Assembly (NCBI RefSeq): GCF_900111305.1
Contig: NZ_FOGS01000003.1
Span: 124,001-188,000, forward strand
DNA: 64,000 nucleotides
Source: Vreelandella subterranea
GTDB taxonomy: Bacteria > Pseudomonadota > Gammaproteobacteria > Pseudomonadales > Halomonadaceae
Direction of reading: 5' to 3'
The translations under genes and the position numbers were made by a program. Numbering within the stretch: the stretch's first letter is position 1; each line of letters starts with the position of its first letter. Under the pieces are notes generated by a model. The model did no database searches. It worked only from the letters and a program-made list of their open reading frames with translations, and had not been told where the DNA came from. Positions 25,963 through 35,763 of the stretch are shown in pieces.

Positions 25963-26624
25963 ACCAAGCGTCCCACGCCCTCCCGGCCCGATGGCTGAGA
26001 GGGCGTTTTTTCTGTCAGCTGATGGGTAAAGTGGGCCAGCTGGGTCGGCTGACCCAGTGCGTCATGCCACTCACCAATACCGGTGAAGCGCACTCGATAA
26101 CCATGGCGCTTGGCAACGCCCCTTGCCCACTGCTGAAAACGCCCCCGTGACCATTCAAACTTGTGGTCCGGATCTCGGTACTCGCCCTCTTCTAACCCGA
26201 ATAGCGGGTTATAGTCGGCATTGGGCGTGGTAATCACCAGGTAGGCAGGCCGAAAGTTGGCAAACACCGCTTTTTCCAAAGCCGACAGTTGCGCAGGCGG
26301 GATATGCTCAATGGTTTCCACCATCGCCGCGGCTGAAAAGTGCTTGAGCGGTTGTTTGTCATCTGTATACGAGCCACAGATTAGCTCTAGACACTGATTT
26401 GCTCGGGGTAAATCCGCCAGACGAAATTTGGCTTGCGCTAATAGTTCACCGTCCAGTTCCACGCCAACGACACGCTCAAACTGCTCCACCTGCAATAAGT
26501 ATTGCAACAACCCTCCAGAGCCGCAGCCTAAATCCAATACGTTCTGGGCCTGGGTTGCACGGAGCTGCTCGGCGACGTAAAGCAGGCGCTGCTGGTGAAG
26601 ATCCGGCGTTTCTATATCGATCAC
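25959..26624 (-). CDS. Stand-alone Hen1-like 3'-terminal RNA ribose 2'-O-methyltransferase
   Basis: 221 residues, GTG start with TTGGAG upstream. The SAM site is DLGCGSGG (31-38). The metal-binding signature of Hen1 is complete: Glu 103, Glu 106 and His 107 in VETIEH, then His 154 in DPDHKFEWSRGRF, with VITTPNADYNPLFG between them. Ordinary class I methyltransferases lack the ExxEH...H set. Hen1 methylates the 2'-OH of the RNA 3' end. Bacterial Hen1 is usually a larger protein with an extra N-terminal domain encoded beside Pnkp, which repairs cleaved RNA. Both are absent here, so its RNA substrate is open. The family is quite certain, the role uncertain. Confidence 0.82.
   Translation of the reverse strand: MIDIETPDLHQQRLLYVAEQLRATQAQNVLDLGCGSGGLLQYLLQVEQFERVVGVELDGELLAQAKFRLADLPRANQCLELICGSYTDDKQPLKHFSAAAMVETIEHIPPAQLSALEKAVFANFRPAYLVITTPNADYNPLFGLEEGEYRDPDHKFEWSRGRFQQWARGVAKRHGYRVRFTGIGEWHDALGQPTQLAHFTHQLTEKTPSQPSGREGVGRLV
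25976..26012 (+). terminator. betT terminator inside the convergent hen1-like gene
   Basis: CGCCCTC pairs with GAGGGCG, followed by TTTTTT, starting 14 bp after the betT stop. The whole hairpin lies in the last codons of the convergent methyltransferase gene. Confidence 0.75.
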
Positions 26625-26869
26625 ACAGACTCCAATGTAAAGTCAAAGGCCCTTTGTGAATCGGTCGTATCGAACAACTTGGCGAAACTGTCAGCCTGTG
26701 CAACGCCATGCAACTGCATCGCAAGCGGCAATAGCTGGACGTCCACCGGAAAGTTGCCTGCGGCAAACCATCGCACAATGCCCATCATGCATAACGCCCC
26801 GTTGTGCAAATTCAATGAGCAGAGTAACGTAACAGGTTGATTTGCTTGCCCACCCAGGAGGCCTATCGC

Positions 26870-28594
26870 ATGTCCCGCTCGAGTTACATTTTTCCGGTGC
26901 CTGGTAGCGCACTCATCCGCACCTGGCGTGAAGGATACACCCTTGGCAAATTGAAGCGCGATATACTGGCGGGGCTCACGATTGGCGTAGTGGCGGTACC
27001 GCTTTCCATGGCGCTGGCAATTGCCACCGGCGTCCCTCCTCAACATGGGCTCTACACTGCCATCGTGGCAGGCGCAGTGATCGCCTTGACTGGCGGTTCG
27101 CGGTTCAATATCTCCGGCCCTACCGCCGCCTTTGTGGTCATCCTGTTTCCCATCGTGGCCAGCCACGGCCTGGGTGGGCTGCTGATTGCCACACTGATGG
27201 CGGGTGCCATCTTGGTCGCACTGGGGGTGTCGCGGCTGGGCAGCCTGATTCAGTACGTGCCTTATCCGGTGATTCTCGGCTTTACAGCGGGTATCGGCGT
27301 GGTGATTGCGCTATTGCAACTGCCGGACTTTCTGGGCCTGTCTGGCGTCGAGCTTGGCGATAGCACCCTGCATAACCTGATGCTGATCGGCCAGGCGCTA
27401 CCCAGTCTTTCACCCGCAGAGGTCAGTGTCGGGCTTATCACCTTGGCGACGCTGATCATCTGGCCCCGCCTGAATACCCCCGTCCCGGCCCCGCTGGTCG
27501 GTTTGGCGATGGGGACGCTGATGGCCGCGCTGCTGATGATGAGTGGCGTTGAAGTCGATACCATCGCCTCACGTTTCAGTTGGGAGTTCGAAGGCCAAAC
27601 CGGCGGTGGCATTCCCCCCTTCGCGCCTAGTTTTTCAGCACCATGGCATTTTCCTGGGGCGGATGGCACACCCCTTGAGATCAACTTTGCGCTGATTCAG
27701 TCGTTACTCGGTCCGGCACTGGCGATTGCGCTCTTGGCGGCCATTGAGTCACTGCTGTGTGCCGCGGTGGCGGATGGCCTGACACGCACCCGCCATGATC
27801 CTAACGCCGAGCTAATTGGTCAGGGCCTGGGCAATATGGTGGTGCCTTTCTTTGGCGGCATTACCGCTACCGCGGCCCTGGCCCGCACCGCGACCAATAT
27901 CAAAAGCGGTGCCTGCTCCCCTGTCGCCGCGGTGGTGCATTCGCTGGTGGTACTGCTCGCCGTGGTCGCTTTGGCGGGTGTACTGGGTTACGTTCCCATG
28001 GCCGCCCTGGCCGCCCTGCTGTTTATCATTGCCTGGAACATGAGCGAGGCGCGCCACTTTGTGCATACGCTGAAAAGCGCCCCCGCCAGCGATGTCGCCG
28101 TGCTGGTAATCTGCTTTGCATTGACGGTGATTTTCGACATGGTTATCGCGGTGGCGGTCGGCATTGGCTTGGCAGCGGCGTTATTTATTCGCCGTATGGC
28201 CCAGTTGACCCATACCCGGCGCTTGACCGCACCCGACACCGCTGAATACTTCCCGGCGGAAGTGGCGCTTTATAAGGTCAGTGGCCCGCTGTTTTTTGGC
28301 GCGGCCGAAAAGGCCATTGCCACGCTAAGAGTCATTGATCACGGCGTTCGGGTGGTCGTGCTGGATATGCGCGATGTGCCGAGCCTGGATACCACTGGCA
28401 TGGTGGCACTGGATACCTTGCGCCGAGAGCTGGGCGAACAGGGAGTAAGCGTCATATTGGTTGGGCTGCCGCCGCGGATGGCACTGAAACTCAAACGCGC
28501 AGGCATTAAGCGCGAAGCGGGTAAGTTTGCGGTCGTCAGCAACCTTGCCCACGCCGAGCGCATGGCGCGCCGTTGGTTGGGTAGCGCTGCCTAA
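26870..28594 (+). CDS. SulP-family anion transporter with STAS domain
   Basis: 574 residues from ATG 26870 (AGGAG 9 bases upstream; an earlier in-frame ATG at 26837 has no site). About 10-14 membrane segments carry the SulP signature (AGLTIGVVAVPLSMALAIATGVPPQHGLYTA) near 35-65. A C-terminal STAS domain spans about 440-560 (VVVLDMRDVPSLDTTGMVALDTL). Bacterial SulP proteins move sulfate, bicarbonate or C4-dicarboxylates such as succinate (DauA); the substrate is not determinable here. It is monocistronic. Confidence 0.88.
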   Translation: MSRSSYIFPVPGSALIRTWREGYTLGKLKRDILAGLTIGVVAVPLSMALAIATGVPPQHGLYTAIVAGAVIALTGGSRFNISGPTAAFVVILFPIVASHGLGGLLIATLMAGAILVALGVSRLGSLIQYVPYPVILGFTAGIGVVIALLQLPDFLGLSGVELGDSTLHNLMLIGQALPSLSPAEVSVGLITLATLIIWPRLNTPVPAPLVGLAMGTLMAALLMMSGVEVDTIASRFSWEFEGQTGGGIPPFAPSFSAPWHFPGADGTPLEINFALIQSLLGPALAIALLAAIESLLCAAVADGLTRTRHDPNAELIGQGLGNMVVPFFGGITATAALARTATNIKSGACSPVAAVVHSLVVLLAVVALAGVLGYVPMAALAALLFIIAWNMSEARHFVHTLKSAPASDVAVLVICFALTVIFDMVIAVAVGIGLAAALFIRRMAQLTHTRRLTAPDTAEYFPAEVALYKVSGPLFFGAAEKAIATLRVIDHGVRVVVLDMRDVPSLDTTGMVALDTLRRELGEQGVSVILVGLPPRMALKLKRAGIKREAGKFAVVSNLAHAERMARRWLGSAA

Positions 28595-28611
28595 CGGGCA
28601 GATGCGGACAG

Positions 28612-28660
28612 CAAAAAGCATCCCGACGGTCATTGCAATGAACACATGGCCGGGATGCCT
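28612..28660 (-). terminator. Terminator of the exaC gene
   Basis: GCATCCCG at 28618 pairs with CGGGATGC at 28651. On the minus strand the hairpin is followed by TTTTTGC. It starts about 30 bp past the exaC stop. The 25-base loop is long but contains further pairing. Confidence 0.65.
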
Positions 28661-28688
28661 ATGATGACGTGTTACAAATCGCTAAGTC

Positions 28689-30209
28689 TTAGAAGAAGCC
28701 CAGCGGATTGATGTCATAGCTGACCAGCAGGTTTTTGGTCTGCTGATAGTGTTCCAGTGCCATCTTGTGGGTTTCGCGACCAACGCCGGATTTCTTGTAG
28801 CCACCGAAGGCCGCGTGGGCGGGGTACTGGTGGTAGCAGTTGGTCCAGACACGCCCGGCCTGAATCCCCCGGCCCATGCGGAAAGCGACGTTCATGTCGC
28901 GGCTCCACACGCCGGCGCCCAAACCAAACTCGGTGTCGTTGGCAATCGCCAGCGCCTCTTCTTCGTCCTTGAAGGTGGTGACCGCTACCACCGGGCCAAA
29001 GATCTCTTCCTGGAAGACACGCATCTGGTTATTACCCTTCAGCAGCGTTGGCTGAATGTAGTAACCGCTGTTGATGCTGTCGTCCAGGGTCTCCTTGTTG
29101 CCGCCCGTGAGGAACTCGGCGCCTTCATCGCGGGCAATATCCATGTACGACATGATCTTGTCGAACTGTTCCTGAGACGCCTGCGCGCCTACCTGGACGT
29201 CGGTATCCAGCGGGTTACCACGCTTGATGGTCTGCGTACGCTCGATGACCTTGGCCATGAACTCGTCGTACATGCTTTCCTGGATCAGCGCCCGAGAGGG
29301 GCAGGTACACACCTCGCCCTGGTTAAAGAACGCCAGCACCAGGCCTTCGACCGCTTTATCAATGAACGTCGGCTCGGCGTTCATGATATCGGCGAAGTAG
29401 ATATTGGGGGATTTGCCGCCCAGCTCCACGGTGGAGGGAATGATGTTCTCCGCTGCGCACTTCAGAATATGCGAGCCGACCGGGGTGGAGCCGGTAAAGG
29501 CGATTTTGGCGATACGTTTGCTGCTGGCCAGTGCCTGGCCTGCTTCAGCACCAAAGCCGTTGACGATATTGAGCACGCCCGGAGGTAGCAGGTCGCCAAT
29601 CAATTCGACGACTTTCAAAATCGATGCTGGCGTCTGCTCGGCAGGTTTGAGCACCACGCAGTTACCCGCCGCCAGCGCAGGCGCCAGCTTCCAGGTAGCC
29701 ATCAGAATCGGGAAATTCCAGGGAATAATCTGCCCCACCACGCCCAGCGGTTCATGGAAGTGGTAGGCCACCGTGTTGCCGTCTATATCCGCCGCCGTGC
29801 CTTCCTGGGAGCGTATGCAGCCGGCAAAGTAGCGGAAGTGGTCAACGGCAAGCGGGAGGTCAGCGTTCAGGGTTTCGCGCACCGCCTTGCCGTTATCCCA
29901 GGTTTCGGCAACGGCCAGCATTTCCAGGTTCTGTTCGATGCGGTCGGCGATCTTGAGCAGGATATTGCTGCGCTCTTGTGCCGACGTTTTGCCCCAGGCA
30001 GGTGCCGCGCTGTGGGCTGCGTCCAGGGCCTTGTCGATATCCTCAGCACTTGAGCGGGGAATTTCGCAAAACACTCGGCCGTTAACCGGACTGACGTTAT
30101 CGAAGTATTGGCCCTTCACCGGGGGGACAAACTCGCCGCCGATGTAATTGCCGTAGCGTTTTTCGAATGATACCAGTGAACCAGCATCACCAGGATTGGC
30201 GTATATCAT
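28689..30209 (-). CDS. exaC: NAD-dependent aldehyde dehydrogenase ExaC-like
   Basis: 506 residues. The catalytic Cys lies in [11 protein letters not shown] near 301, the general base Glu in VELGGKSP near 267, and the cofactor loop in FTGSTPVGS near 240. The sequence starts [13 protein letters not shown] and ends in a GGYKKSG...NPLGFF tail, typical of the acetaldehyde-type dehydrogenases of ethanol oxidation in Pseudomonas. It oxidises acetaldehyde to acetate in the cytoplasm. It diverges from an ErdR-like regulator, the family that controls exaC in Pseudomonas. AGGAG precedes the ATG. Confidence 0.9.
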   Translation of the reverse strand: MIYANPGDAGSLVSFEKRYGNYIGGEFVPPVKGQYFDNVSPVNGRVFCEIPRSSAEDIDKALDAAHSAAPAWGKTSAQERSNILLKIADRIEQNLEMLAVAETWDNGKAVRETLNADLPLAVDHFRYFAGCIRSQEGTAADIDGNTVAYHFHEPLGVVGQIIPWNFPILMATWKLAPALAAGNCVVLKPAEQTPASILKVVELIGDLLPPGVLNIVNGFGAEAGQALASSKRIAKIAFTGSTPVGSHILKCAAENIIPSTVELGGKSPNIYFADIMNAEPTFIDKAVEGLVLAFFNQGEVCTCPSRALIQESMYDEFMAKVIERTQTIKRGNPLDTDVQVGAQASQEQFDKIMSYMDIARDEGAEFLTGGNKETLDDSINSGYYIQPTLLKGNNQMRVFQEEIFGPVVAVTTFKDEEEALAIANDTEFGLGAGVWSRDMNVAFRMGRGIQAGRVWTNCYHQYPAHAAFGGYKKSGVGRETHKMALEHYQQTKNLLVSYDINPLGFF

Positions 30210-30326
30210 TATTGAGCTCCTGCGTATTATGATTATTAAAGGTTGCTCATGCAGTGTTGGTCAGACGGGCGCAACGCGATATACCCCGTTGGCAGGATGC
30301 GCCCTCATCCCTTGGTAGGAGACGCC

Positions 30327-31016
30327 ATGTATTCGTTATTGGTGGCAGACGATCATCCGCTGTTTCGCGACGCGCTGCAGGTGGTGGTCAGCAGCGGCTT
30401 GCCGCATAGCCAACTTTTGGAAGCCGATAGCCTCGCCGCTGCCATCCCCCTGATTAGCGAGCACGACGGCCTGGACTTGCTGCTGCTCGACCTGAGCTTG
30501 CCCGATGCGGAAGGCCTCGACGGTCTGACCCACCTGCGCGCGGCGTTTCCCTGGCTGCCGGTGGCGATTATTTCGGCGCATCAGGAGCGTCAGCTAGTAC
30601 TGGATGCGATCAGCCTGGGCGCTGTGGGTTACATCCCCAAATCAACCCCTAGAGAGGCCATGATCAGTGCGCTCACCCAGATTCTCGAAGGGCAACTCTA
30701 TCTGCCTTCCGATGTCATGCGCCGCCCTCCCTCCGCAAGGCCCCCGGCCGAATCCAGGCCATCGGCAGCCACCGAACCCCCGGCCGGTGACAAGCTCGCC
30801 CGGTTGACCGACAAGCAGCTTGCGGTGTTGAGCTGCATGACCCAGGGCATGTCGAACAAGCTGATCGCCCGCGAACTAAGCATTGCCGAGACGACCGTCA
30901 AAACCCACGTCTCGGCGATCTTGCGCAAACTGGAAGCCACCAGCCGCGTCCATGCCATCGTGATGGCGGGCGAGGCGAACCTGCCGCTTTACTTGGCCAG
31001 CCGCACGACGCGCTAA
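30327..31016 (+). CDS. ErdR/EraR-like LuxR-type response regulator
   Basis: 229 residues from ATG 30327 (AGGAG at 9 bases); an upstream ATG at 30243 has no ribosome site. The receiver domain carries VADDHPLF, the phosphorylated Asp in LLLLDLSLPD near 59, and the conserved Lys in IPKSTP near 108. A proline/serine linker (about 135-160) leads to a LuxR helix-turn-helix (SNKLIARELSIAETTVKTHVSAILRKL). The sequence resembles ErdR/CrbR, which control ethanol and acetate metabolism. Its divergence from exaC supports this. Its stop overlaps the convergent NahK-like gene by 4 bp. Confidence 0.85.
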   Translation: MYSLLVADDHPLFRDALQVVVSSGLPHSQLLEADSLAAAIPLISEHDGLDLLLLDLSLPDAEGLDGLTHLRAAFPWLPVAIISAHQERQLVLDAISLGAVGYIPKSTPREAMISALTQILEGQLYLPSDVMRRPPSARPPAESRPSAATEPPAGDKLARLTDKQLAVLSCMTQGMSNKLIARELSIAETTVKTHVSAILRKLEATSRVHAIVMAGEANLPLYLASRTTR

Positions 31017-32413
31017 CCCTGGCTGCCCTGTGGGGTTAACAGGCTGACCAGCAGCATCCTCAGGCGCATCGGCTTTAACGGTTTCAACAAGCAGTGCATG
31101 CCCGCCTCGCGGGCGGAACGGCTGAGTTGCGCATCATGGTTGGCGGTAATCACCACCGCTGCCAAGCCTGGATAGCGACGGCGCAGGCGCGCCGCCAGCG
31201 CCAAGCCTGTTTCCCGGTGATCGCCAAGATGATAATCAACCAGCAAGACGTCAGGGGTCTCGCCATCACTGGTGGCTTCAAGCGCACTGGCCGTGGCCGC
31301 CGCCCTGACCCGGCAGCCCCAGCTCCCCAGCAGCGCCTGCATGCCGTCGATAATCGCCTCATCGTCATCGATGACCCACACCACGCACTCAGCAAGCGGC
31401 GACCCGGGGTCATCGTCTGCCACGGCCCCTCTCGGCTCAGCACTACGTCGAGACGAAGCGGCATGGGAAGACGCATACGGCACGGTGATTGAAAACAGCG
31501 AGCCATGCCCGGACCGAGAGGCCAGCGTTACCGGCTGCTCCAGCATGGTGCTGATGCGGTCGACGATAGCCAAGCCGAGGCCCAGCCCTCGGCTGTGATG
31601 GCGCTGGGCCTCCGGGGAGCGCTGAAACTCGAGGAAGATCGCTTCGCGCTGCTGTTCGGCAATCCCTGGGCCGGTATCACCGACCATGATCTCCACGCCT
31701 TCTGGGCGGCGGCGGCAGCCCAACAGCACGTGGCCTTGCTCGGTATAGCGCACGGCGTTGCTCAAGAAGTTACGGATCACCCTTGCCAGCAGCGCCAGGT
31801 CTGACTCCACCATGACATGCGACGGCACGTAATGCAGGCTCAAGCCTCGCACGGCCGCCACCTGACGGTATTCCTCCGCCAAGGCGTCCAGCAGAGTGCT
31901 GACCGCAAAGGGTGCCTTGTCGGCGTGCAGCACCCCCGCATCCAGACGCGAAATATCCACCAGCGTGCCCAGCAACCCTTCGACATCTTTCAACGAGCGC
32001 CCCACATGGCCGACCAGGGTAGTCGATGCCTCGGGCAAGGAATGAGCTTCCAGGGCACTGACAAACAGCCGGGCGGCGTTAAGCGGCTGCAGCAGGTCGT
32101 GACTGACGGCCGCGAGAAACTTGGTTTTCGACAGGTTGGCGGCGTCGGCATCGGCTTTTGCCGCCTGTAGACGGGCGTTGGCCTGCCCCAGCTCATCCAG
32201 GGCACGGTGCAGCGCATCGGTGCGTTCCTTGACCTGTTCGGCCAGCAGAACGGAGCGCTCGAAAGCCGCGTAAGGCGCGCCATCGGCACCGCTGCCCGAT
32301 TCCACGCGGCTCATCAGCGCCTGGCACACTTTGCGCAGACGGCGATTTTCTTCGCGTAAAGCCTCGGGGCTGAGTGTCGTGTCGTCACTCGTCGAGAGTT
32401 GGAAGAGTGCCAA
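31013..32413 (-). CDS. NahK/ErcS-like hybrid histidine kinase
   Basis: 466 residues if TTG 32413 is the start; AGGAG stands 6 bases before it, within the end of the FIST gene. ATG codons at 32464 and 32443 are possible but poorly placed. A coiled coil (about 60-100) leads to HisKA with His in AAVSHDLLQPLNAARLF, then HATPase (GLGLGLAIVDRI) and a C-terminal receiver (VLLVDYHLGD). The kinase core and the FIST neighbour match Pseudomonas NahK (ErcS'), which is inhibited by NosP with NO. No PAS domain is visible. It may phosphorylate the ErdR-like regulator or an Hpt protein. Confidence 0.85.
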   Translation of the reverse strand: MALFQLSTSDDTTLSPEALREENRRLRKVCQALMSRVESGSGADGAPYAAFERSVLLAEQVKERTDALHRALDELGQANARLQAAKADADAANLSKTKFLAAVSHDLLQPLNAARLFVSALEAHSLPEASTTLVGHVGRSLKDVEGLLGTLVDISRLDAGVLHADKAPFAVSTLLDALAEEYRQVAAVRGLSLHYVPSHVMVESDLALLARVIRNFLSNAVRYTEQGHVLLGCRRRPEGVEIMVGDTGPGIAEQQREAIFLEFQRSPEAQRHHSRGLGLGLAIVDRISTMLEQPVTLASRSGHGSLFSITVPYASSHAASSRRSAEPRGAVADDDPGSPLAECVVWVIDDDEAIIDGMQALLGSWGCRVRAAATASALEATSDGETPDVLLVDYHLGDHRETGLALAARLRRRYPGLAAVVITANHDAQLSRSAREAGMHCLLKPLKPMRLRMLLVSLLTPQGSQG

Positions 32414-33548
32414 GTGCCACTCCTGTAAAGGTTTGATTGACATGCATGCCGTGGTGCTGCTCACCGTAGGTGTTAAACCCTATCACCCGCGAGCGGCGCA
32501 GCAGTGCCGAGGCCTGCTCAAGATGGTCGACCGCTTCCAGCTCCATGCGGCGCAAGAAGCAGTCGCAGCCAATCATCAGCGATGGTGGCCCCAACCGTGC
32601 CGTCACCCCGTCAAGCATGCGATTGAGATCATCCAGTAACGGAGCAGGCTGCATTGCCGTCAGGACAATGCCGTTTTCCACCGCACAGTAAAAGTTTAGG
32701 CTACCGTCGTCGTTCACGCGCTGAATCGAGCGCACGAAATGCTGTCCCCCAAGTTGTACCGCGAGGGGGTGCCGCGCAAATACCTCGGGCACGAGGGCAT
32801 CTAGCGGGACGCCGACCAAGTCAGCGTAGACACTGGCCGCAGGAAGGCCGTTCAGCTCCACCACGCGCCGGCGATCGCGGTCCGCTTCGGTCACGACCAG
32901 CTTATGCGCCAACGGCAACAGATGATGGGTCGAGAACACTTCAAACGGTAGGCACGTATTGATCATGACGACCACGGCGGCACGGCTGTGAAAGCGCCCG
33001 TTGGCATACACATGGGTGTGGGCAAGATGGTTATCGTCACCGGCGGAGCCGCCGAAGCTGGGTATACGCCCCAGGGCTGCGTCCAGGGTCGCCAGCACCT
33101 GCTCCTCACGGCTTGAAAGCCCGTCCAGCAAGGTCAGCGCAAAACTGTGCTCGTTCACCGGTGCCAGCGCCCGACGACGGCAGCGCTCGGTCAAGTCATC
33201 GACCAGCGGCTGGGCGTCACTCAGCGCGAAACGGTCCAGATCGTCGACCAGCGACGCTTCCATGGCGAATACCCGATGATCAAAGCCAATCGCCACAATG
33301 CTGCCGCGATCATACCCCTCGGGGGTAATCTCGCCTGCTGTGGTGCAGCCACTGACCGGTACCGTCGGAAAAGCGCGGTCCAGCGCGGCCGATAACCGAT
33401 CCAGATCATACTCGGCACTGCAGAAAAAAATGACGCCGCCAAGATCGGCATGGCTGAGGCCCTCGGCCAATGCTTGCACTGCCTGCTCGGCATTTGCCGA
33501 TCGGCTGGCGACCACCACAGTGCCGTGGTTAGCGAGAGAAGTCGTCAC
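32385..33548 (-). CDS. nosP: FIST-domain protein, NosP-like nitric oxide sensor
   Basis: 387 residues. The N-terminal FIST domain starts [21 protein letters not shown] and includes [24 protein letters not shown]. The FIST-C domain (about 220-370) contains [27 protein letters not shown] and [12 protein letters not shown]. Pseudomonas NosP uses this fold to bind haem and NO and regulates the kinase encoded next to it, and that kinase follows here with a 29-bp overlap. GTG start with GGAG 10 bases upstream; the first 20 bp overlap the preceding hybrid kinase. Haem and NO binding are inferred from synteny. Confidence 0.82.
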   Translation of the reverse strand: MTTSLANHGTVVVASRSANAEQAVQALAEGLSHADLGGVIFFCSAEYDLDRLSAALDRAFPTVPVSGCTTAGEITPEGYDRGSIVAIGFDHRVFAMEASLVDDLDRFALSDAQPLVDDLTERCRRRALAPVNEHSFALTLLDGLSSREEQVLATLDAALGRIPSFGGSAGDDNHLAHTHVYANGRFHSRAAVVVMINTCLPFEVFSTHHLLPLAHKLVVTEADRDRRRVVELNGLPAASVYADLVGVPLDALVPEVFARHPLAVQLGGQHFVRSIQRVNDDGSLNFYCAVENGIVLTAMQPAPLLDDLNRMLDGVTARLGPPSLMIGCDCFLRRMELEAVDHLEQASALLRRSRVIGFNTYGEQHHGMHVNQTFTGVALGTLPTLDE

Positions 33549-35763
33549 GCTGCCATTTCTCCAACGCCAAATGCGTACGCGCGGCGGTCTGACGCAGCTT
33601 ATCCAAGGCGTGATTCAGCTCGCCGGTAGCCGTCGTCTTGGCGACCAATATCTCGAGCCGCTTGGCGTACTTCGCCACCTGCTGCGCCCCGATACTCAGC
33701 GCTTCACCGCGCAGTTGATGGGCCAGACGTGCAACCTGTTGGGTGTGCTCGTCGGACAAGGTGTCAAACTCGAGGTAGGCCGTAAACTGTGCCAGATAAT
33801 CCTCGACTTGCCGGTGGTACAGGGCAATAAGCTCGCGCAGATGATCCTCTTCAAGGTTGCTGGAAAGGCTGGCCAAGGTGTCCTCATTGAGCAGGGTGTC
33901 ATCGCTTGAAGGCGCTGTGGATTGAGGCGAAGCGTCCGTAGCCTCACCCAACTGAAAAGCGAGAACGTTGCTCAACGCATCGGTTGATAGCGGCTTGGTG
34001 ATGTAGTCGTTCATGCCTGCCTTCAGGCAACGCTGCCGGTCGTCCTCAACACCGCCGGCGGTCATGGCCACGATGGGCACCTCGACCAGCCACCCCCCCT
34101 GCGCACGCAGCTTGCGGGTGATATCCAGGCCATCCGTATCGGGGAGTTGAATATCCATAAAAATCAGATGGAAACGCTGCGCCGCCACCATGGCCAGCGC
34201 ATCATGACCACTTTCAGCACAGACCACATCGCAGCCCAAGTGCGCCAGCAACTCAACGGCGACTTTACGGTTGATAGCGTTGTCCTCCACCAATAGTAGC
34301 GACGTACCGGCAAAATGTGGCTGGGTCGAAGACGACGGCAGCTCCGTGCGCTGCTGGGGCGTCGCTTCCTCCAGGGGTAGTTGGCAGCGGAAGGTGCTGC
34401 CCTCACCCGGCTGGCTATCAACACTCATCTGCCCCCCCATGGCGTCGCTTAATCGCTTGGAAATGGCCAGCCCAAGGCCGGTGCCGCCAAAACGCCGGGC
34501 GACCGATGCATCGGCCTGCTGGAAAGGCTCGAAAAGACGCTGTTGTTGTGCGTCGCTCAGGCCGCAGCCCGTATCACTGACGTCGAAGAATAAATGGTCA
34601 ACCGTGGCGGAGACCCGTACAGAGACCGCCCCGTCATCGGTGAACTTGATGGCGTTAGCCAGCAGGTTGAGCAGAATTTGCCGTAGCCGACCGGCATCAA
34701 CCATTACCCAGGCAGGTACCCGTTCATCCACATCGGTCGTGAGCATCAGTCCTTTGGCTTCAGCCCTTGGCTCGAACAACGCCACGACGCTTTCCACCAG
34801 CGGCTTGACCGCAGTGGGTGCCGTTTCGAGACGAAGATGACCGGCTTCGATTTTGGAAAAGTCCAGAATTTCATTGATCATCGCCAGTAACTGATTGGCA
34901 CTGTCATAAATCGTGTTGGCGTAATCTTCAACCTGTACCCGATTGGCGGGCTCGCGCAACAATTCGCTCATTCCGATGACGCCATTGAGCGGCGTGCGAA
35001 TTTCATGACTCACCATGGCGAGAAAGTCGGATTTCGCTTGATTGGCTGCCTGGGCCTGCTTGGCGGTGACTTCCAACTGGCGGCTCAGCGCTTCCTGGTC
35101 TCGCCGGGCAGCGGCGCTCTCGCGCATTTCCCGCACCAGAAACACCACCACCAGCAAGGCCGCCAGGCTCATCGCCATAATCAGGCTCATCAACAGCTTG
35201 TACAGCAGGCTAAGCTGGGCGCGCTCTTCCGTGGCAGACTCTGCCAGATAACCGTTGATGGTGATCACCAGCCGTTCGGTGAGCCGCGTCAGCGCTCGCA
35301 GTTCGGTTTCCAGCGCGGTGATCGGCATCTGCTGGAGAGTTTCGTGGGGCTCGAACATCGGGTCGAGAGTGTCTAGCTGCTGCTGGATGTCATCGAGCAG
35401 TTCGCGCGCAGGGTCAATACGGTTGAGCAGCTCGCTGACCTCCCCTTCATTGAGCAAGGTAAGGCGGCTATAGAGCAGCTCAAACCCCAGTTCCAACTCA
35501 TCCTGAGCACTCGGCGCTATCGGCCCCCGGGTTGCGTTGAGTAGCTGATTGAGCAACTGGACCGCATCACGGTCCAGCTTGTAAACCACCCAGGAAGTGT
35601 CCTCACGCAGGGTTTGGGTCAGGTTATCCTGCCGCCAGGCGGCGATTGTCGCCACGACCAGGGCTGCCGCAAACAGCACCACGGCGGCCATGGCAACCAG
35701 TTTGAAGCGCCATGGATAACGCAGCAAGCGAGGATAATGCGTCAAGGGAACGCTAGAGGACAT
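33529..35763 (-). CDS. Hybrid sensor histidine kinase with receiver and Hpt domains
   Basis: 744 residues. Membrane helices at about 23-43 and 190-210 border a helical periplasmic sensor. HisKA has its His in [16 protein letters not shown] near 250. HATPase ends [18 protein letters not shown]. The receiver has the Asp in [13 protein letters not shown] near 540. The C-terminal Hpt carries His in [14 protein letters not shown] near 695. This is a complete TorS/BarA-type phosphorelay. A periplasmic SUOX-fold protein overlaps its start by 11 bp and may be its sensory partner. It overlaps the FIST gene by 20 bp. Confidence 0.88.
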   Translation of the reverse strand: MSSSVPLTHYPRLLRYPWRFKLVAMAAVVLFAAALVVATIAAWRQDNLTQTLREDTSWVVYKLDRDAVQLLNQLLNATRGPIAPSAQDELELGFELLYSRLTLLNEGEVSELLNRIDPARELLDDIQQQLDTLDPMFEPHETLQQMPITALETELRALTRLTERLVITINGYLAESATEERAQLSLLYKLLMSLIMAMSLAALLVVVFLVREMRESAAARRDQEALSRQLEVTAKQAQAANQAKSDFLAMVSHEIRTPLNGVIGMSELLREPANRVQVEDYANTIYDSANQLLAMINEILDFSKIEAGHLRLETAPTAVKPLVESVVALFEPRAEAKGLMLTTDVDERVPAWVMVDAGRLRQILLNLLANAIKFTDDGAVSVRVSATVDHLFFDVSDTGCGLSDAQQQRLFEPFQQADASVARRFGGTGLGLAISKRLSDAMGGQMSVDSQPGEGSTFRCQLPLEEATPQQRTELPSSSTQPHFAGTSLLLVEDNAINRKVAVELLAHLGCDVVCAESGHDALAMVAAQRFHLIFMDIQLPDTDGLDITRKLRAQGGWLVEVPIVAMTAGGVEDDRQRCLKAGMNDYITKPLSTDALSNVLAFQLGEATDASPQSTAPSSDDTLLNEDTLASLSSNLEEDHLRELIALYHRQVEDYLAQFTAYLEFDTLSDEHTQQVARLAHQLRGEALSIGAQQVAKYAKRLEILVAKTTATGELNHALDKLRQTAARTHLALEKWQRDDFSR

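Noticed and set aside
28749-29588. A 279-codon plus-strand frame opposite exaC
   Set aside because: Antisense to the well-conserved aldehyde dehydrogenase core, no recognisable domain.
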